Positions 50,937 through 60,450 of a stretch of DNA of 64,000 nucleotides are shown here, piece by piece (the first letter of the stretch is position 1; each line of letters starts with the position of its first letter). A program made the position numbers and the translations under genes. Source of the DNA: Actinomadura sp. DC4 (GTDB lineage Bacteria > Actinomycetota > Actinomycetes > Streptosporangiales > Streptosporangiaceae); the NCBI RefSeq assembly GCF_030406325.1, contig NZ_JAUEQY010000002.1, positions 248,001 through 312,000 of the forward strand, in the 5' to 3' direction. The notes below the pieces were generated by a model. The model saw only the letters and a program-made list of their open reading frames with translations, was not told where the DNA came from and did no database searches.

Positions 50937-52571
50937 TCAGCGGAACGTCCCACCTGCGGTCCGGAGCCGGTCCAGCAAGGGAGCGGGTGCGAACGCGGGC
51001 TCGCGGTATTCGGCGTAGAGCGCGCGCAGCACCTCGACGGCGTGGCCGAGCCCGATCCGGTCGAGGTCGGCGATCGGGCCGATCGGATACCCGCAGCCGT
51101 ACGTCATCGCGGCGTCGATCGCGTCCGCGTCGGCGTAGCCGGCCTCCAGCAGGCGGACGGCGTCGTTGAGGTAGGGCACGCGGAGCGCGTCGACGATGAA
51201 CCCGGCGCGGTCCGCGGAGCGTACGGGGTGCTTGCCGAGCCTCACGAGGTGGTCCTCGGCCCGCGCCAGCACGTCCGGGCCGGTCAGCACGGTGGGGACC
51301 AGCTCGACGAGCTCGCCCTCGGGGTCGGGCAGGTGCAGGCCCACGACGTCCTGCGGCCGGTCGGTGGCCATGGCCGGCTCGATGACCGGCGTGGTCGCGA
51401 CGGTGGTGGCGAGCACGGCGCTCTCGCGGGCGACGTCGCCGACGGCGGCGAGCAGCGAGCGTTTGACCGCGAGGTCGCCGGCCACCGCCTCGACGACCAG
51501 GTCGCGGTCGGACAGCAGCGCCAGGTCGGTGCCGCCGGCGGCCTTCTCCCCGACGGCGTCGCGTACGGCGCGCACCTTGTCGTCGTCGTCGGCGACGAAC
51601 CGTACGTCGGCCCCGGCGCGGAGGGCGGCCCGGATGATCGCGATCGCCAGGGGCCCGGAGCCGGCGACACCGACGCTGGGCGCCTCCACCGTCTCCGGTC
51701 CGGTCTCGGCGGCCGGCTCGTCGTAGGTGTAGAAGCCCCGCCCGGTCTTGCGCCCGAGCAGCCCGGCGGTGACGAGCCGCCGCAGGATCGGCGCCGGGGC
51801 GTGCCGCCGGTCGCGCGTCTCCCGGTGAATCGCCTCGCAGACCTCCAGCGAGACGTCGAGCCCGATGAGATCCATGAGCGTCAGCGGGCCCATCGGAAGG
51901 CCCGCCGCCTTCATCGCGGCGTCGATGTCCTCGCGGGTGGCGTGCCCGGAGTCGTACATCGCGGCGGCCTGGTTGAGGTAGCCGAACAGCAGCCGGTTGG
52001 CGATGAACCCGGCCCGGTCGCCGACCGTGACCCCGACCTTGCCGAGCCCGCCGACCAGGTCCTGTACGGCGCGGAGCGCCTCGGGCCGGGTCAGGACGGT
52101 GTGGATGATCTCGACGAGCCTCATGACCGGGGCGGGGTTGAAGAAGTGCACCCCGACGATCTGCGCGGGCCGGTCGGTGGCCGCCGCGATCTCGGTCACG
52201 GACAGGGAGGAGGTGTTCGTGGCGAGCACGGCGCCCGGCCGGCAGACCTTGTCCAGTTCCTCGAAGACGCGGCGCTTGAGGTCGAGCCGCTCCGGTACGG
52301 CCTCGATGACCAGGTCGCAGTCGGCGAGGGCGGCGAAGGAGGTGTCGAGCGCGACGCGGCCGAGGATCGCCTGCCGCTCGGCTTCGGAGAGCCTGCCGCG
52401 TCGCACGGCCCGTCCGGTGGACTTCTCCAGGTGCCCGCGCCCGCGCTGGAGCGCGTCGTCGTTCACCTCGACCCCGACGACGTCGTACCCGCCGCGGGCC
52501 AGCACCTCGGCGATGCCCGCACCCATCGTGCCGAGCCCGACGACTCCCACCCTGCTCAACGAAGCGCTCAT
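50937..52571 (-). CDS. Two-module 3-hydroxyacyl-CoA dehydrogenase
   Basis: A 544-residue NAD-dependent dehydrogenase with two copies of the 3HCDH fold. The first copy has the Rossmann GLGTMGAG (12-19), ATNTSSLSVTEIA, the FFNPAPVM catalytic region (His142) and GFIANRLL; helix pairs with ETRDRRHAPAPILRRLV follow. The second copy (from about 295) has GVAGSGPLAIAIIRAALR, ATTVATTPVIEPAMA, LHLPDPEG and the closing C-terminal domain, but its Gly-rich loop lacks the canonical GxGxxG order. Only the first module may be catalytic. It is a beta-oxidation or related enzyme. Confidence 0.88.
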   Translation of the reverse strand: MSASLSRVGVVGLGTMGAGIAEVLARGGYDVVGVEVNDDALQRGRGHLEKSTGRAVRRGRLSEAERQAILGRVALDTSFAALADCDLVIEAVPERLDLKRRVFEELDKVCRPGAVLATNTSSLSVTEIAAATDRPAQIVGVHFFNPAPVMRLVEIIHTVLTRPEALRAVQDLVGGLGKVGVTVGDRAGFIANRLLFGYLNQAAAMYDSGHATREDIDAAMKAAGLPMGPLTLMDLIGLDVSLEVCEAIHRETRDRRHAPAPILRRLVTAGLLGRKTGRGFYTYDEPAAETGPETVEAPSVGVAGSGPLAIAIIRAALRAGADVRFVADDDDKVRAVRDAVGEKAAGGTDLALLSDRDLVVEAVAGDLAVKRSLLAAVGDVARESAVLATTVATTPVIEPAMATDRPQDVVGLHLPDPEGELVELVPTVLTGPDVLARAEDHLVRLGKHPVRSADRAGFIVDALRVPYLNDAVRLLEAGYADADAIDAAMTYGCGYPIGPIADLDRIGLGHAVEVLRALYAEYREPAFAPAPLLDRLRTAGGTFR

Positions 52572-52651
52572 GCTCCGAAGTCTCCCAGAGCGCCGATCCG
52601 GACCCGGCTTTCGCCTGATCGGCCGTCCACGTACGGCTAAGGTGGGCGACC

Positions 52652-53311
52652 GTGCGTCTCGTCATCGCCCGTTGCAGCGTCGACTACGTCGGCAAGCTCA
52701 CCGCCCACCTGCCCATGGCCCCGCGGCTGATCCTCATCAAGGCCGACAAGTCGGTCTCGATCCACGCCGACGACCGGGCGTTCAAGCCGCTCAACTGGAT
52801 GAACCCTCCCTGCATCCTCAAAGAGGAGGAGGGGAAGTGGACGGTCACCCACGGCAAGTCCGGCGAGCAGCTGATCCTCACGATCGAAGAGATCATGCAC
52901 GACTCCAGCCACGAGCTGGGCATCGACCCGGGCCTGCAGAAGGACGGTGTGGAGGCGCACCTGCAGGAGCTGCTGGCCGAGCACATCACGACGCTGGGCG
53001 CGGGCTGGAAGCTGATCCGCCGGGAGTACCCCACCGCGATCGGCCCGGTCGACATCCTCTGCCGCGACGAGACGAGCACGACGGTCGCGGTCGAGATCAA
53101 ACGGCGGGGCGAGATCGACGGCGTCGAGCAGCTCACCCGCTACCTGGAGCTGCTCAACCGCGATCCGCTGCTCGCCCCGGTCAAGGGCATCTTCGCCGCC
53201 CAGGAGATCAAGCCCCAGGCCCGCGTCCTGGCCACGGACCGCGGCATCGGCTGCGTGACCCTGGACTACGACGCCCTGCGCGGCATCGAACGCGGCGGCA
53301 CGCTGTTCTGA
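52652..53311 (+). CDS. nucS: Mismatch-specific endonuclease NucS/EndoMS
   Basis: A 219-residue nuclease for the actinobacterial non-canonical mismatch repair. The N-terminal half binds DNA ([31 protein letters not shown]); the C-terminal RecB-like nuclease has the acidic motifs in [10 protein letters not shown] and [19 protein letters not shown]. The protein ends GGTLF, the beta-clamp-binding tail typical of NucS. GTG at 52652 is the start. Confidence 0.96.
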   Translation: MRLVIARCSVDYVGKLTAHLPMAPRLILIKADKSVSIHADDRAFKPLNWMNPPCILKEEEGKWTVTHGKSGEQLILTIEEIMHDSSHELGIDPGLQKDGVEAHLQELLAEHITTLGAGWKLIRREYPTAIGPVDILCRDETSTTVAVEIKRRGEIDGVEQLTRYLELLNRDPLLAPVKGIFAAQEIKPQARVLATDRGIGCVTLDYDALRGIERGGTLF

Positions 53312-53354
53312 TACCTGCCGGAAGCTGACAGGTATCTCCAGCAGGATCTGCGTC

Positions 53355-53750
53355 ATGACGAAAAACGCCACGGGCACCTTCGTCCTCGACACGTACGAGG
53401 CCGAGAAGCCCTATGACGAACACCTGGACACCAAGATCGCCCGGGTGCACATCGAGAAGACCTTCAGTGGCGGCCTGGCCGGCACGAGCACGGCCGATCT
53501 GATCACCGTGACCACCGGCGACACCCCGCGGGCGTACGTCGCGATCGAGCGCGTCGAGGGCACGCTCGACGGGCGTACGGGCGGGTTCGTCTTCCAGCAC
53601 AACGCGGGCGGCGAGGACGGCAAGCCCTGGCTGACCTGGAAGATCACCGAGGGCTCGGGCACCGGCGAGCTGGCCGGCATCACCGGCGAGGGCCAGATCG
53701 TCATCGACGCCGACGGAGGCCACTCCTACACGCTCATCTATGACCTCTGA
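53355..53750 (+). CDS. DUF3224 domain-containing protein
   Basis: A 131-residue protein of the DUF3224 family: TYEAEKPYDEHLDTKIARVHIEKTFSGGLAGTSTADLI, DGRTGGFVFQHNAGG and the closing GEGQIVIDADGGHSYTLIYDL. It is a small beta-barrel resembling allene-oxide-cyclase-like folds; function unknown. Its last codons fall in a 10-base tandem repeat. Confidence 0.88.
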   Translation: MTKNATGTFVLDTYEAEKPYDEHLDTKIARVHIEKTFSGGLAGTSTADLITVTTGDTPRAYVAIERVEGTLDGRTGGFVFQHNAGGEDGKPWLTWKITEGSGTGELAGITGEGQIVIDADGGHSYTLIYDL

Positions 53751-53770
53751 TGACCTCTGATGACCTCTAA
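53741..53770. repeat. 10-bp tandem repeat at the end of the DUF3224 gene
   Basis: Three copies of TGACCTCTGA in a row (53741-53750, 53751-53760, 53761-53770, the last ending TAA). The first copy ends in the TGA stop of the DUF3224 gene and the last reaches the stop of the convergent SDR gene. It probably arose by replication slippage. Confidence 0.85.
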
Positions 53771-54558
53771 CGCTTGTCGCGCTGCCCCTCCGCCAGGTCG
53801 TGGGCGAAGCGCTCGCCGCCGCCCAGGCGCTGGACGAGGGCGGCCAGGCCCGGGGCCGCGCCCGCGAAGCGGGCGCCGAAGCGCAGCGGCAGCGGCGCCA
53901 CGTCGATCTCCGCCACGTCACGCTCGATCGCGCGGCGGACCGCGCGTGCCACGTCCTGCGGCGTGTGCGTGCCGATGCCGCGCGGCAGCGTGACGTTCGC
54001 GTCGGCGAACATGCCGGCATCGCGGATGAAGCCCGGATAGATGGCCGAGACGCCCACGTCGTGCGCCCGCAGGTCCTCCCGCAGCGCCAGGGAGAAGCCC
54101 CGCAGCCCGAACTTGGTCGCGTTGTACACCGACGCTCCCCCGGCGGCGATCTTGCCGCCGACCGAGGAGACGAAGACCAGGTGCCCGCGGCGGCGGGAGA
54201 CCATCTCCCCGGCGGCGAGCCGGGCCAGCACGATGGGGGCGCGGAGGTTCACGTCCAGGGCACGGTCGAGCGCGTCGAGGGGATAGTCGACCAGTGACCC
54301 GCTGGCCGGCAGCCCGGCATTGGCCACGAGGATGTCCACCGGGCCCGACTCGTCCATGAGCGCCGCCGCCGCGTCGCGGTCGGCCAGGTCCGCGACGATG
54401 GCCCGGCCACCGAGCTCGGCGGCGAGGGGTTCGAGCACGTCGGCACGCCGACCGCTCAGCACCACCGACGCGCCGCGTTCGGCCAGGTCACGCGCTATGG
54501 CCTGGCCGATGCCGCCCGTCGCCCCGGTAACCAGAACGGTCATCTGAGCGATCTTCAT
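53767..54558 (-). CDS. SDR family oxidoreductase
   Basis: A 263-residue short-chain dehydrogenase. TGATGGIGQAI is the cofactor loop (11-21), SGRRAD after strand two suggests NADP(H), NAG is in VANAGLP, and the catalytic Ser is followed by YNATK. The C-terminal part is Arg-rich, as in the first SDR of the window. It is divergent from a TetR gene with a palindrome between them and may be its target. Substrate unknown. Confidence 0.88.
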   Translation of the reverse strand: MKIAQMTVLVTGATGGIGQAIARDLAERGASVVLSGRRADVLEPLAAELGGRAIVADLADRDAAAALMDESGPVDILVANAGLPASGSLVDYPLDALDRALDVNLRAPIVLARLAAGEMVSRRRGHLVFVSSVGGKIAAGGASVYNATKFGLRGFSLALREDLRAHDVGVSAIYPGFIRDAGMFADANVTLPRGIGTHTPQDVARAVRRAIERDVAEIDVAPLPLRFGARFAGAAPGLAALVQRLGGGERFAHDLAEGQRDKR

Positions 54559-54629
54559 CCCGGCATCCTGTCACGCCGGGCGTTCGCGTGGACACGCTTC
54601 GGCACACCGGGCTTAGGCCTCATCGATCA

Positions 54630-54641
54630 TCCGATATCGGA
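54630..54641. promoter_or_regulatory. Palindrome between SDR and TetR genes
   Basis: TCCGATATCGGA is a perfect 12-bp palindrome in the 177-base divergent region. It is short and could occur by chance, but its position suits a TetR operator. Confidence 0.4.
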
Positions 54642-54735
54642 CACCGTGCGGAGCAGGCTCGACGTCCGCGTCGCGCGACAAAAGGCGATGTCCGTCTCAT
54701 GTTCCGCCTGAGGGCGTACCGGTAGCCTGCGGGGC

Positions 54736-55308
54736 ATGCCGCAGGTCACCGAGGTCCGTGATCGGATCGTGAACGCCGCCGAGGCGTGCTTCACGCGGTA
54801 CGGCGTCGGGAAGACCACGATCGAGGACATCGCGGCGGCGGCGGGCCTGTCCCGCGCGACCGTCTACCGCAGCTTCGCCGGCGGCCGGGACGAGGTGATC
54901 CTGGCCGTCGTCCTCCGCGACCTGCGGCGTTTCCTCGACCGCCTCTCCAGGCGGCTGAGCCGCGAGCGGTCGGTGCCCGACGCGATCGTCGAGGGCGTCG
55001 TCGACGCGGTCGCGTTCGTCCGCGGCGAGCCCCAGGTGGCCGCGCTGCTGACCCCCGACGCCGCCGGGCATACCCAGGCCGCGGTGGTCGGCGGAGCGCG
55101 TAGTCTGCTGGACCTGTGCGCCGATTACGTACGCCCGCACTTCGGCGCCGCCCAGCGGGAGGGAACCCTCCGAGCCGACATCACCGTTGAAGGTGCGATC
55201 GAGTTCCTTTTCCGCATCATCTCCTCGATGATCGTCATGCCTCGCGAGGATGAACCCCGCGAGTTCCTCCGCACCTACGTCGTCCCCGCCCTGGCAGAGA
55301 GCACCTGA
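54736..55308 (+). CDS. TetR family transcriptional regulator
   Basis: A 190-residue repressor. RDRIVNAAEACFTRYGVGKTTIEDIAAAAGLSRATVYRSFAGG is the N-terminal HTH. The C-terminal domain ends PREDEPREFLRTYVVPAL, the pattern of actinomycete TetR proteins controlling lipid or detoxification genes. It is divergent from the SDR gene and overlaps the next start (TGATG), so it is transcribed with the M50-like protease gene. Confidence 0.88.
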   Translation: MPQVTEVRDRIVNAAEACFTRYGVGKTTIEDIAAAAGLSRATVYRSFAGGRDEVILAVVLRDLRRFLDRLSRRLSRERSVPDAIVEGVVDAVAFVRGEPQVAALLTPDAAGHTQAAVVGGARSLLDLCADYVRPHFGAAQREGTLRADITVEGAIEFLFRIISSMIVMPREDEPREFLRTYVVPALAEST

Positions 55309-56102
55309 TGAGCAACGTCACCGCCCTGCGGTCCTCCGTGCGGCCCAGCCCCATCTTCCTGCTGGTCCTCGGCATCTTCGTCCTGTCCGGCTTCGCCGTC
55401 TGGCGGTACGGCACGGATGTCGGGCACTCGGCCCGGTTCCTGCTGTTCATCTTCGTGGTGGCCGGCTGGATCGTGTCGCTGTGCCTGCACGAGTTCGGGC
55501 ACGCGTTCTTCGCGTACCGCTCGGGCGACCGCAGCGTGGCCGGCAAGGGCTACCTCACGCTCAACCCGCTGAAGTACACCGACGTGGCACTGAGCTTCGT
55601 GCTCCCGGTGCTGTTCCTGCTGCTCGGCGGCATCGGCCTGCCGGGCGGCGCGGTCTACATCGACCGGGGCGCCATCCGCGGCCGGGTGCGGCACAGCCTG
55701 ATCTCGGCGGCCGGCCCCCTCGCCAACCTCGTCTTCGCGATCGTCCTCGGCGTCGTGCTGTCCAACCTCGCCACGAGCCTGGACCACGCGCTGTTCTGGA
55801 GCGGCCTGGCCTTCCTGGCGTTCCTCCAGGTCACCGCGGCGGTGCTCAACCTCCTGCCGGTGCCGGGCCTGGACGGCTTCGGCATCGTCGAGCCCTACCT
55901 CCCGCGCCACTGGGTGGCCCAGGCCAACCGGGTCGGCGGCTACGCGTTCATCGGCCTGCTCGCGCTGCTGTGGATCCCGGCGGTCAACCGCTGGTTCTTC
56001 TCGGTGATCTACCACCTGACCGACCTGTTCGGCATCAACACCGACCTCACGACGGTCGGCCACGCCCTGTTCCAGTTCTGGCAGAGCGTCAACTTCGGGT
56101 GA
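55308..56102 (+). CDS. M50 (site-2 protease) family membrane metalloprotease
   Basis: A 264-residue membrane protein with about six helices. The zinc motif HEFGH (His61, Glu62, His65) lies in the second helix and the third ligand in LPVPGLDGFG. Such S2P-type proteases cut membrane-bound regulators or anti-sigma factors. The substrate is unknown. The start overlaps the TetR stop. Its length and helix number fit the compact actinobacterial group. Confidence 0.88.
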   Translation: MSNVTALRSSVRPSPIFLLVLGIFVLSGFAVWRYGTDVGHSARFLLFIFVVAGWIVSLCLHEFGHAFFAYRSGDRSVAGKGYLTLNPLKYTDVALSFVLPVLFLLLGGIGLPGGAVYIDRGAIRGRVRHSLISAAGPLANLVFAIVLGVVLSNLATSLDHALFWSGLAFLAFLQVTAAVLNLLPVPGLDGFGIVEPYLPRHWVAQANRVGGYAFIGLLALLWIPAVNRWFFSVIYHLTDLFGINTDLTTVGHALFQFWQSVNFG

Positions 56103-56179
56103 GTGTCCGTCGTTCGGTGGACACGGGAATGACCGGTTCGCCGATCGCGTGAGTCCGTTGCCGCCGGAAAGCTGGCGGT

Positions 56180-57025
56180 ATGGCGGAAACAGCGGTGCGC
56201 GTACGCGGCCTGCGCAAGAGGTACGGCGACGTCGAGGCGGTGGGCGGCGTCGATCTGGACATCTCCCGCGGCGAGGTGTTCGCGCTGCTCGGACCCAACG
56301 GGGCGGGCAAGAGCACGACGGTCGAGATCCTCGAAGGGCACCGGCGGCGTACGGGCGGTGAGGTCGCGGTGCTCGGCGCCGACCCCGGGCGGCCCACACG
56401 GAGCTGGCGGGCCCGCATCGGCATCGTGCTCCAGACCTCCGGCGAACAGCCCCCGCTGAGCGTACGGGAGCTCGTGCGGCACTTCGCCGGCTACTACCCG
56501 AGCCCGCGCGACCCCGATGAGGTGATCGAGGCGGTCGGGCTGGCCGAGAAGGCCGGCTCCCGGCTCTCGCAGCTCTCCGGTGGGCAGCGGCGGCGGGTGG
56601 ACGTCGCGCTCGGCATCATCGGCGGTCCCGAGCTGCTGTTCCTGGACGAGCCGACGACGGGGTTCGACCCGGACGCGCGCCGGAGGTTCTGGAAGCTCAT
56701 CGAGAGCCTGGCCGGCGACGGCACGACGATCCTGCTGACCACCCACTACCTGGACGAGGCCGAGGCCCTCGCGGACCGGGTCGGCGTCATCGCCGGCGGG
56801 CGGCTCGTCGAGGTCGCCCCGCCGTGGGAGCTCGGCGGCCGTGCCACCGCCAGGGCGCGCGTGAGCTGGACCGCGCCCGAGGGCCCGCAGGCGCTGGAGA
56901 CCGACTCCCCCACCCAGGTCGTGGCCGAGCTGGGCCACCGGTTCGACGGCGAGGTGCCCGGCCTGACGGTCACGCGGCCGACCCTCGAGGACACCTACCT
57001 CTCCATGATCGGAGCAGACCGATGA
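56180..57025 (+). CDS. ABC transporter ATP-binding protein (ABC-2 exporter)
   Basis: A 281-residue ATPase of the DrrA-like type. Walker A is GPNGAGKST, the signature LSGGQRRRVD, Walker B LLFLDEPTTGFDPDARR, and the H-loop THYLDEAEALADR. The C-terminal 70 residues are the extra domain of these exporters. ATG at 56180. It overlaps the permease start (ATGA) and is the first of four coupled genes with a two-component system, suggesting control of drug or lipid export by the sensor. Substrate unknown. Confidence 0.92.
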   Translation: MAETAVRVRGLRKRYGDVEAVGGVDLDISRGEVFALLGPNGAGKSTTVEILEGHRRRTGGEVAVLGADPGRPTRSWRARIGIVLQTSGEQPPLSVRELVRHFAGYYPSPRDPDEVIEAVGLAEKAGSRLSQLSGGQRRRVDVALGIIGGPELLFLDEPTTGFDPDARRRFWKLIESLAGDGTTILLTTHYLDEAEALADRVGVIAGGRLVEVAPPWELGGRATARARVSWTAPEGPQALETDSPTQVVAELGHRFDGEVPGLTVTRPTLEDTYLSMIGADR

Positions 57026-57834
57026 CCACCCCGGCCATGCCGTCGACGCTGCGCGTCGGCGTCGCGCGCGGCGCGCTGGAGCTGAAGAGCTTCGTCCGCG
57101 AGAAGGAGGCGCTGGCCTTCACGGCCGCGATGCCGGTCCTCCTCCTGGTGATCTTCGGCACGATCTTCAAGGGGAACGTCGAGGGCACGAACGTCGACTT
57201 CCGGCAGTACTTCGCCGCCGGGATCATCGCGAGCGGCATCGCCTCGACCACGTTCATCAGCCTGGGCGTCGGCATCGCCCAGGAGCGCGACGACGGCACG
57301 CTCAAGCGCCTGTACGGCTCGCCGATGCCGCCGGCGGCGTACTTCATCGGCAAGACGATCTCGGCGCTGGTCCTGTCGGTCGCCGAGACGGTCATCCTGT
57401 TCCTTCTCGGCGGCGCGATGTTCGGCCTGAAGCCGCCGAGCACACCCGAGCGCTGGTCCACCCTGGTCTGGGTCTTCGTGCTGGGCGTGACCGTCTGCAC
57501 TCTGCTCGGCATCGCGGTCAGCAGCGTGCCCCGCTCCGGCCGGGGCGCGGCGGCCGTGCTCAACGTGCCCTACCTCGTGCTGCAGTTCATCTCGGGCGTC
57601 TACTTCTCCTTCGGCGACCTGCCCTCGGGCGTCCAGCAGGCCGGCGCGCTGTTCCCGCTCAAGTGGATCTGCCAGGGCCTGCGCTCGGCGCTGCTGCCCG
57701 ACACCCTGCTGCCCGCCGAGCCTGCGCACGCGTGGGAGCACGGCCGGATCGCGCTGGTGCTCGCGGCGTGGGGTGTAGCAGGCTTCGCACTGTGCCTGAC
57801 GACATTCCGCTGGAAGCGGCGCGGCGACGGATGA
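57022..57834 (+). CDS. ABC-2 type transporter permease
   Basis: A 270-residue permease with six helices. FRQYFAAGIIASGIASTTFISLGVGIAQERDDGTLKRLYGSPM is the ABC-2 signature region. It forms the channel for the ATPase upstream. The start overlaps the ATPase stop and its own stop overlaps the kinase start (ATGA). Confidence 0.92.
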   Translation: MTTPAMPSTLRVGVARGALELKSFVREKEALAFTAAMPVLLLVIFGTIFKGNVEGTNVDFRQYFAAGIIASGIASTTFISLGVGIAQERDDGTLKRLYGSPMPPAAYFIGKTISALVLSVAETVILFLLGGAMFGLKPPSTPERWSTLVWVFVLGVTVCTLLGIAVSSVPRSGRGAAAVLNVPYLVLQFISGVYFSFGDLPSGVQQAGALFPLKWICQGLRSALLPDTLLPAEPAHAWEHGRIALVLAAWGVAGFALCLTTFRWKRRGDG

Positions 57835-58984
57835 CCGGCGAGGACGCGTGGCAGCTGGGACTCGGCCGCTGGGAGGCGTACTTCGGCCTGGTCCTGGCCT
57901 CGACGCTCACCTATGTGCTGGCCGAGGACGGCGCGTGGCCCGCGGGGGCGGTCGCGGCCGCCCTCCTGGCCGCCATGGTGCCGTGGTACCTCCTGCTCGG
58001 CCGGCGCCTCCTCGGCGTGGACCGGAGCGGGCCGCTGCCGTACGTCTATGTGGCCGGGCTGGTCGCGCTGTCCTCGGGCGCCGCGCTGGCCGCCCCGGAG
58101 AGCGCGCTGGTCATGTTCGCGGCCTGCCCGCAGTGCTACATGATCGCGAGCTGGCGCGGGGCGAGTGTCGCGGTCCTCCTTCTGAACGTCGTCCCGGCGT
58201 CGCGGTTCCTGCGCGGCCCCCACACCGTCGGCTCGATCATGTCCTTCGTGCTGTGGACCGTCGTGTCCCTCGCGTTCTCGCTGTTCTTCGGCCTGTGGAT
58301 CGAGCGCATCATCCACCAGAGCACCGAACGCCGCGAGCTGATCGACCAGCTCGAGACGACGCGCGCGGAGCTGGCCGGGGTGAGCCGCGAGGCCGGAGTG
58401 ATGGCCGAGCGCGAACGTCTCGCGGCCGAGATCCACGACACGCTCGCGCAGGGCTTCACGAGCATCCTGATGCTCCTGCAGGCGGCGGAGCCGCGCATCT
58501 CGCCGGCCGAGCCGCGGCGGCAGGTCGGCCTGGCGATCCGTACGGCACGCGAGAACCTCGCCGAGGCGCGCGCGCTCATCGCCGCGGTCCCGCCGGCCGC
58601 GCTCGGCGACGCGTCGCTGGACGAGGCGGTACGCCGGCTGTCGGACCGGCTGAGCGAGGAGCTGGACGTGGACACCGAGTGCATCGTGTCCGGGGAGCCG
58701 CGCCGGCTGACGGCGCGCTCGGAGGTCGTACTGCTCCGCGCGGCCCAGGAGGGGCTGGCGAACGTCCGCAAGCACGCCAAGGCCACGCGCGTCGGCGTGG
58801 AGCTGGCGTACGGCGCTTCCTCCGTGTGCCTGCACGTCCGCGACGACGGGACCGGCTTCGACCCGTCGCGGGCCGGCGGCTTCGGCCTGCGCGGCATGCG
58901 CGAGCGCGCCGCCCAGGTCGAGGGAACCCTCCTCGTCCGCAGCGCCCCCGGTGCGGGCACCGAGATCACGGTGGAGGTGCCGGC

Positions 58985-58988
<4 letters not shown>
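57831..58988 (+). CDS. Sensor histidine kinase, NarL/DesK type
   Basis: A 385-residue kinase. Five or so membrane helices occupy residues 15-165, so ligand sensing may be in or at the membrane. The HisKA_3 helix contains the phospho-accepting His in ERLAAEIHDTLAQGFTSI. A GHKL ATPase domain follows with AAQEGLANVRKHAKATRVG (N-box), RDDGTGFDP and GFGLRGMRERA. The start ATG overlaps the permease stop. Coupled to a LuxR-type response regulator. Confidence 0.93.
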
Positions 58989-59611
<623 letters not shown>

Positions 59612-59658
59612 CCGAATCCGGCCGGGCGTGTGCGACGGGGACGTTACGTGCAGTAGTG

Positions 59659-60309
59659 ATGGTGCACGTGGGTGATGTCCCGATGACGGGTGTCGAGGTG
59701 CCGGCGGGCGCGGCGGTCGCGCACCTGCTGCGTAAGTTGCGGCGGGTGGGCGACACCGAGGTGGACCGGGTGCTCGATGAGGGCATGGAGGCCCTGCACG
59801 AGCTGGTCTCCGCGAAGCCGGGCGCCGATGGGGCGCTGGAGCGGTTTCGTTCGGAGGCGGAGACGGGGCAGGTGTTTCCGCATGATCACGGTCAATCCCG
59901 GCGCGCAGATCTCTACTCTGGCCGCCGCGGACCTGCCTGCCCGGGAGACCGAGCGCACGCTGGAAGAACTCGCCCGCACCCACCTGATCGAACCGGGCGA
60001 GCCGTTCGGCTGGTGGCGAACGCACGACCTGGTCCGCCTGTACGCCACCGACCTGGCCCAGGCGCAGGCCGACGCCGACCATCGCGACCAGGCCAACGAC
60101 CGGCTCTTCACGCACTACCTGACGGCCGCCATGGCCGCGGACACTGCTTGGCCCCGACCTCCGGACTGGGGGCCATGTTCGCTTCTCAGGAGGAGGCGTT
60201 GGCCTGGCCGGATGCCGAACTGCCGAACCTGACCGCCGTCGTCCACGCCGTCGGCGGCCTGAAGTCGACGAGTACCACGAAGGTCTCGCGAATCGGACCC
60301 CCCGGGTGA
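59659..60309 (+). pseudogene. Frameshifted NB-ARC/AfsR-type regulator remnant
   Basis: Coding-like sequence in changing frames. Frame A from ATG 59659 to about 59880 encodes a short helical piece (EVDRVLDEGMEALHELVSAK). Frame B, from about 59882 to 60150, encodes ISTLAAADLPARETERTLEEL, ARTHLIEPGEP and WRTHDLVRLYATDLAQ, matching the winged-helix end of NB-ARC/AfsR-like regulators. Frame A again, from about 60174, encodes MFASQEEALAWPDAELPNL, the next conserved piece of the same protein. The NTPase domain itself is missing. I read this as a decayed gene with a large deletion and two frameshifts. Confidence 0.65.
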
Positions 60310-60450
60310 TGCGCTGAACGGCGCCGGATCAAGATCCGCCGAAAACGCCGGCTGGCCTGCCCAGACACATCCGTCGCTAACGGTCGGGACGGGGGTGGGT
60401 ACTTGCGGTAATTTACGGAGAACAGAATCTCCTTCTAGTGGGTGGTGGCG

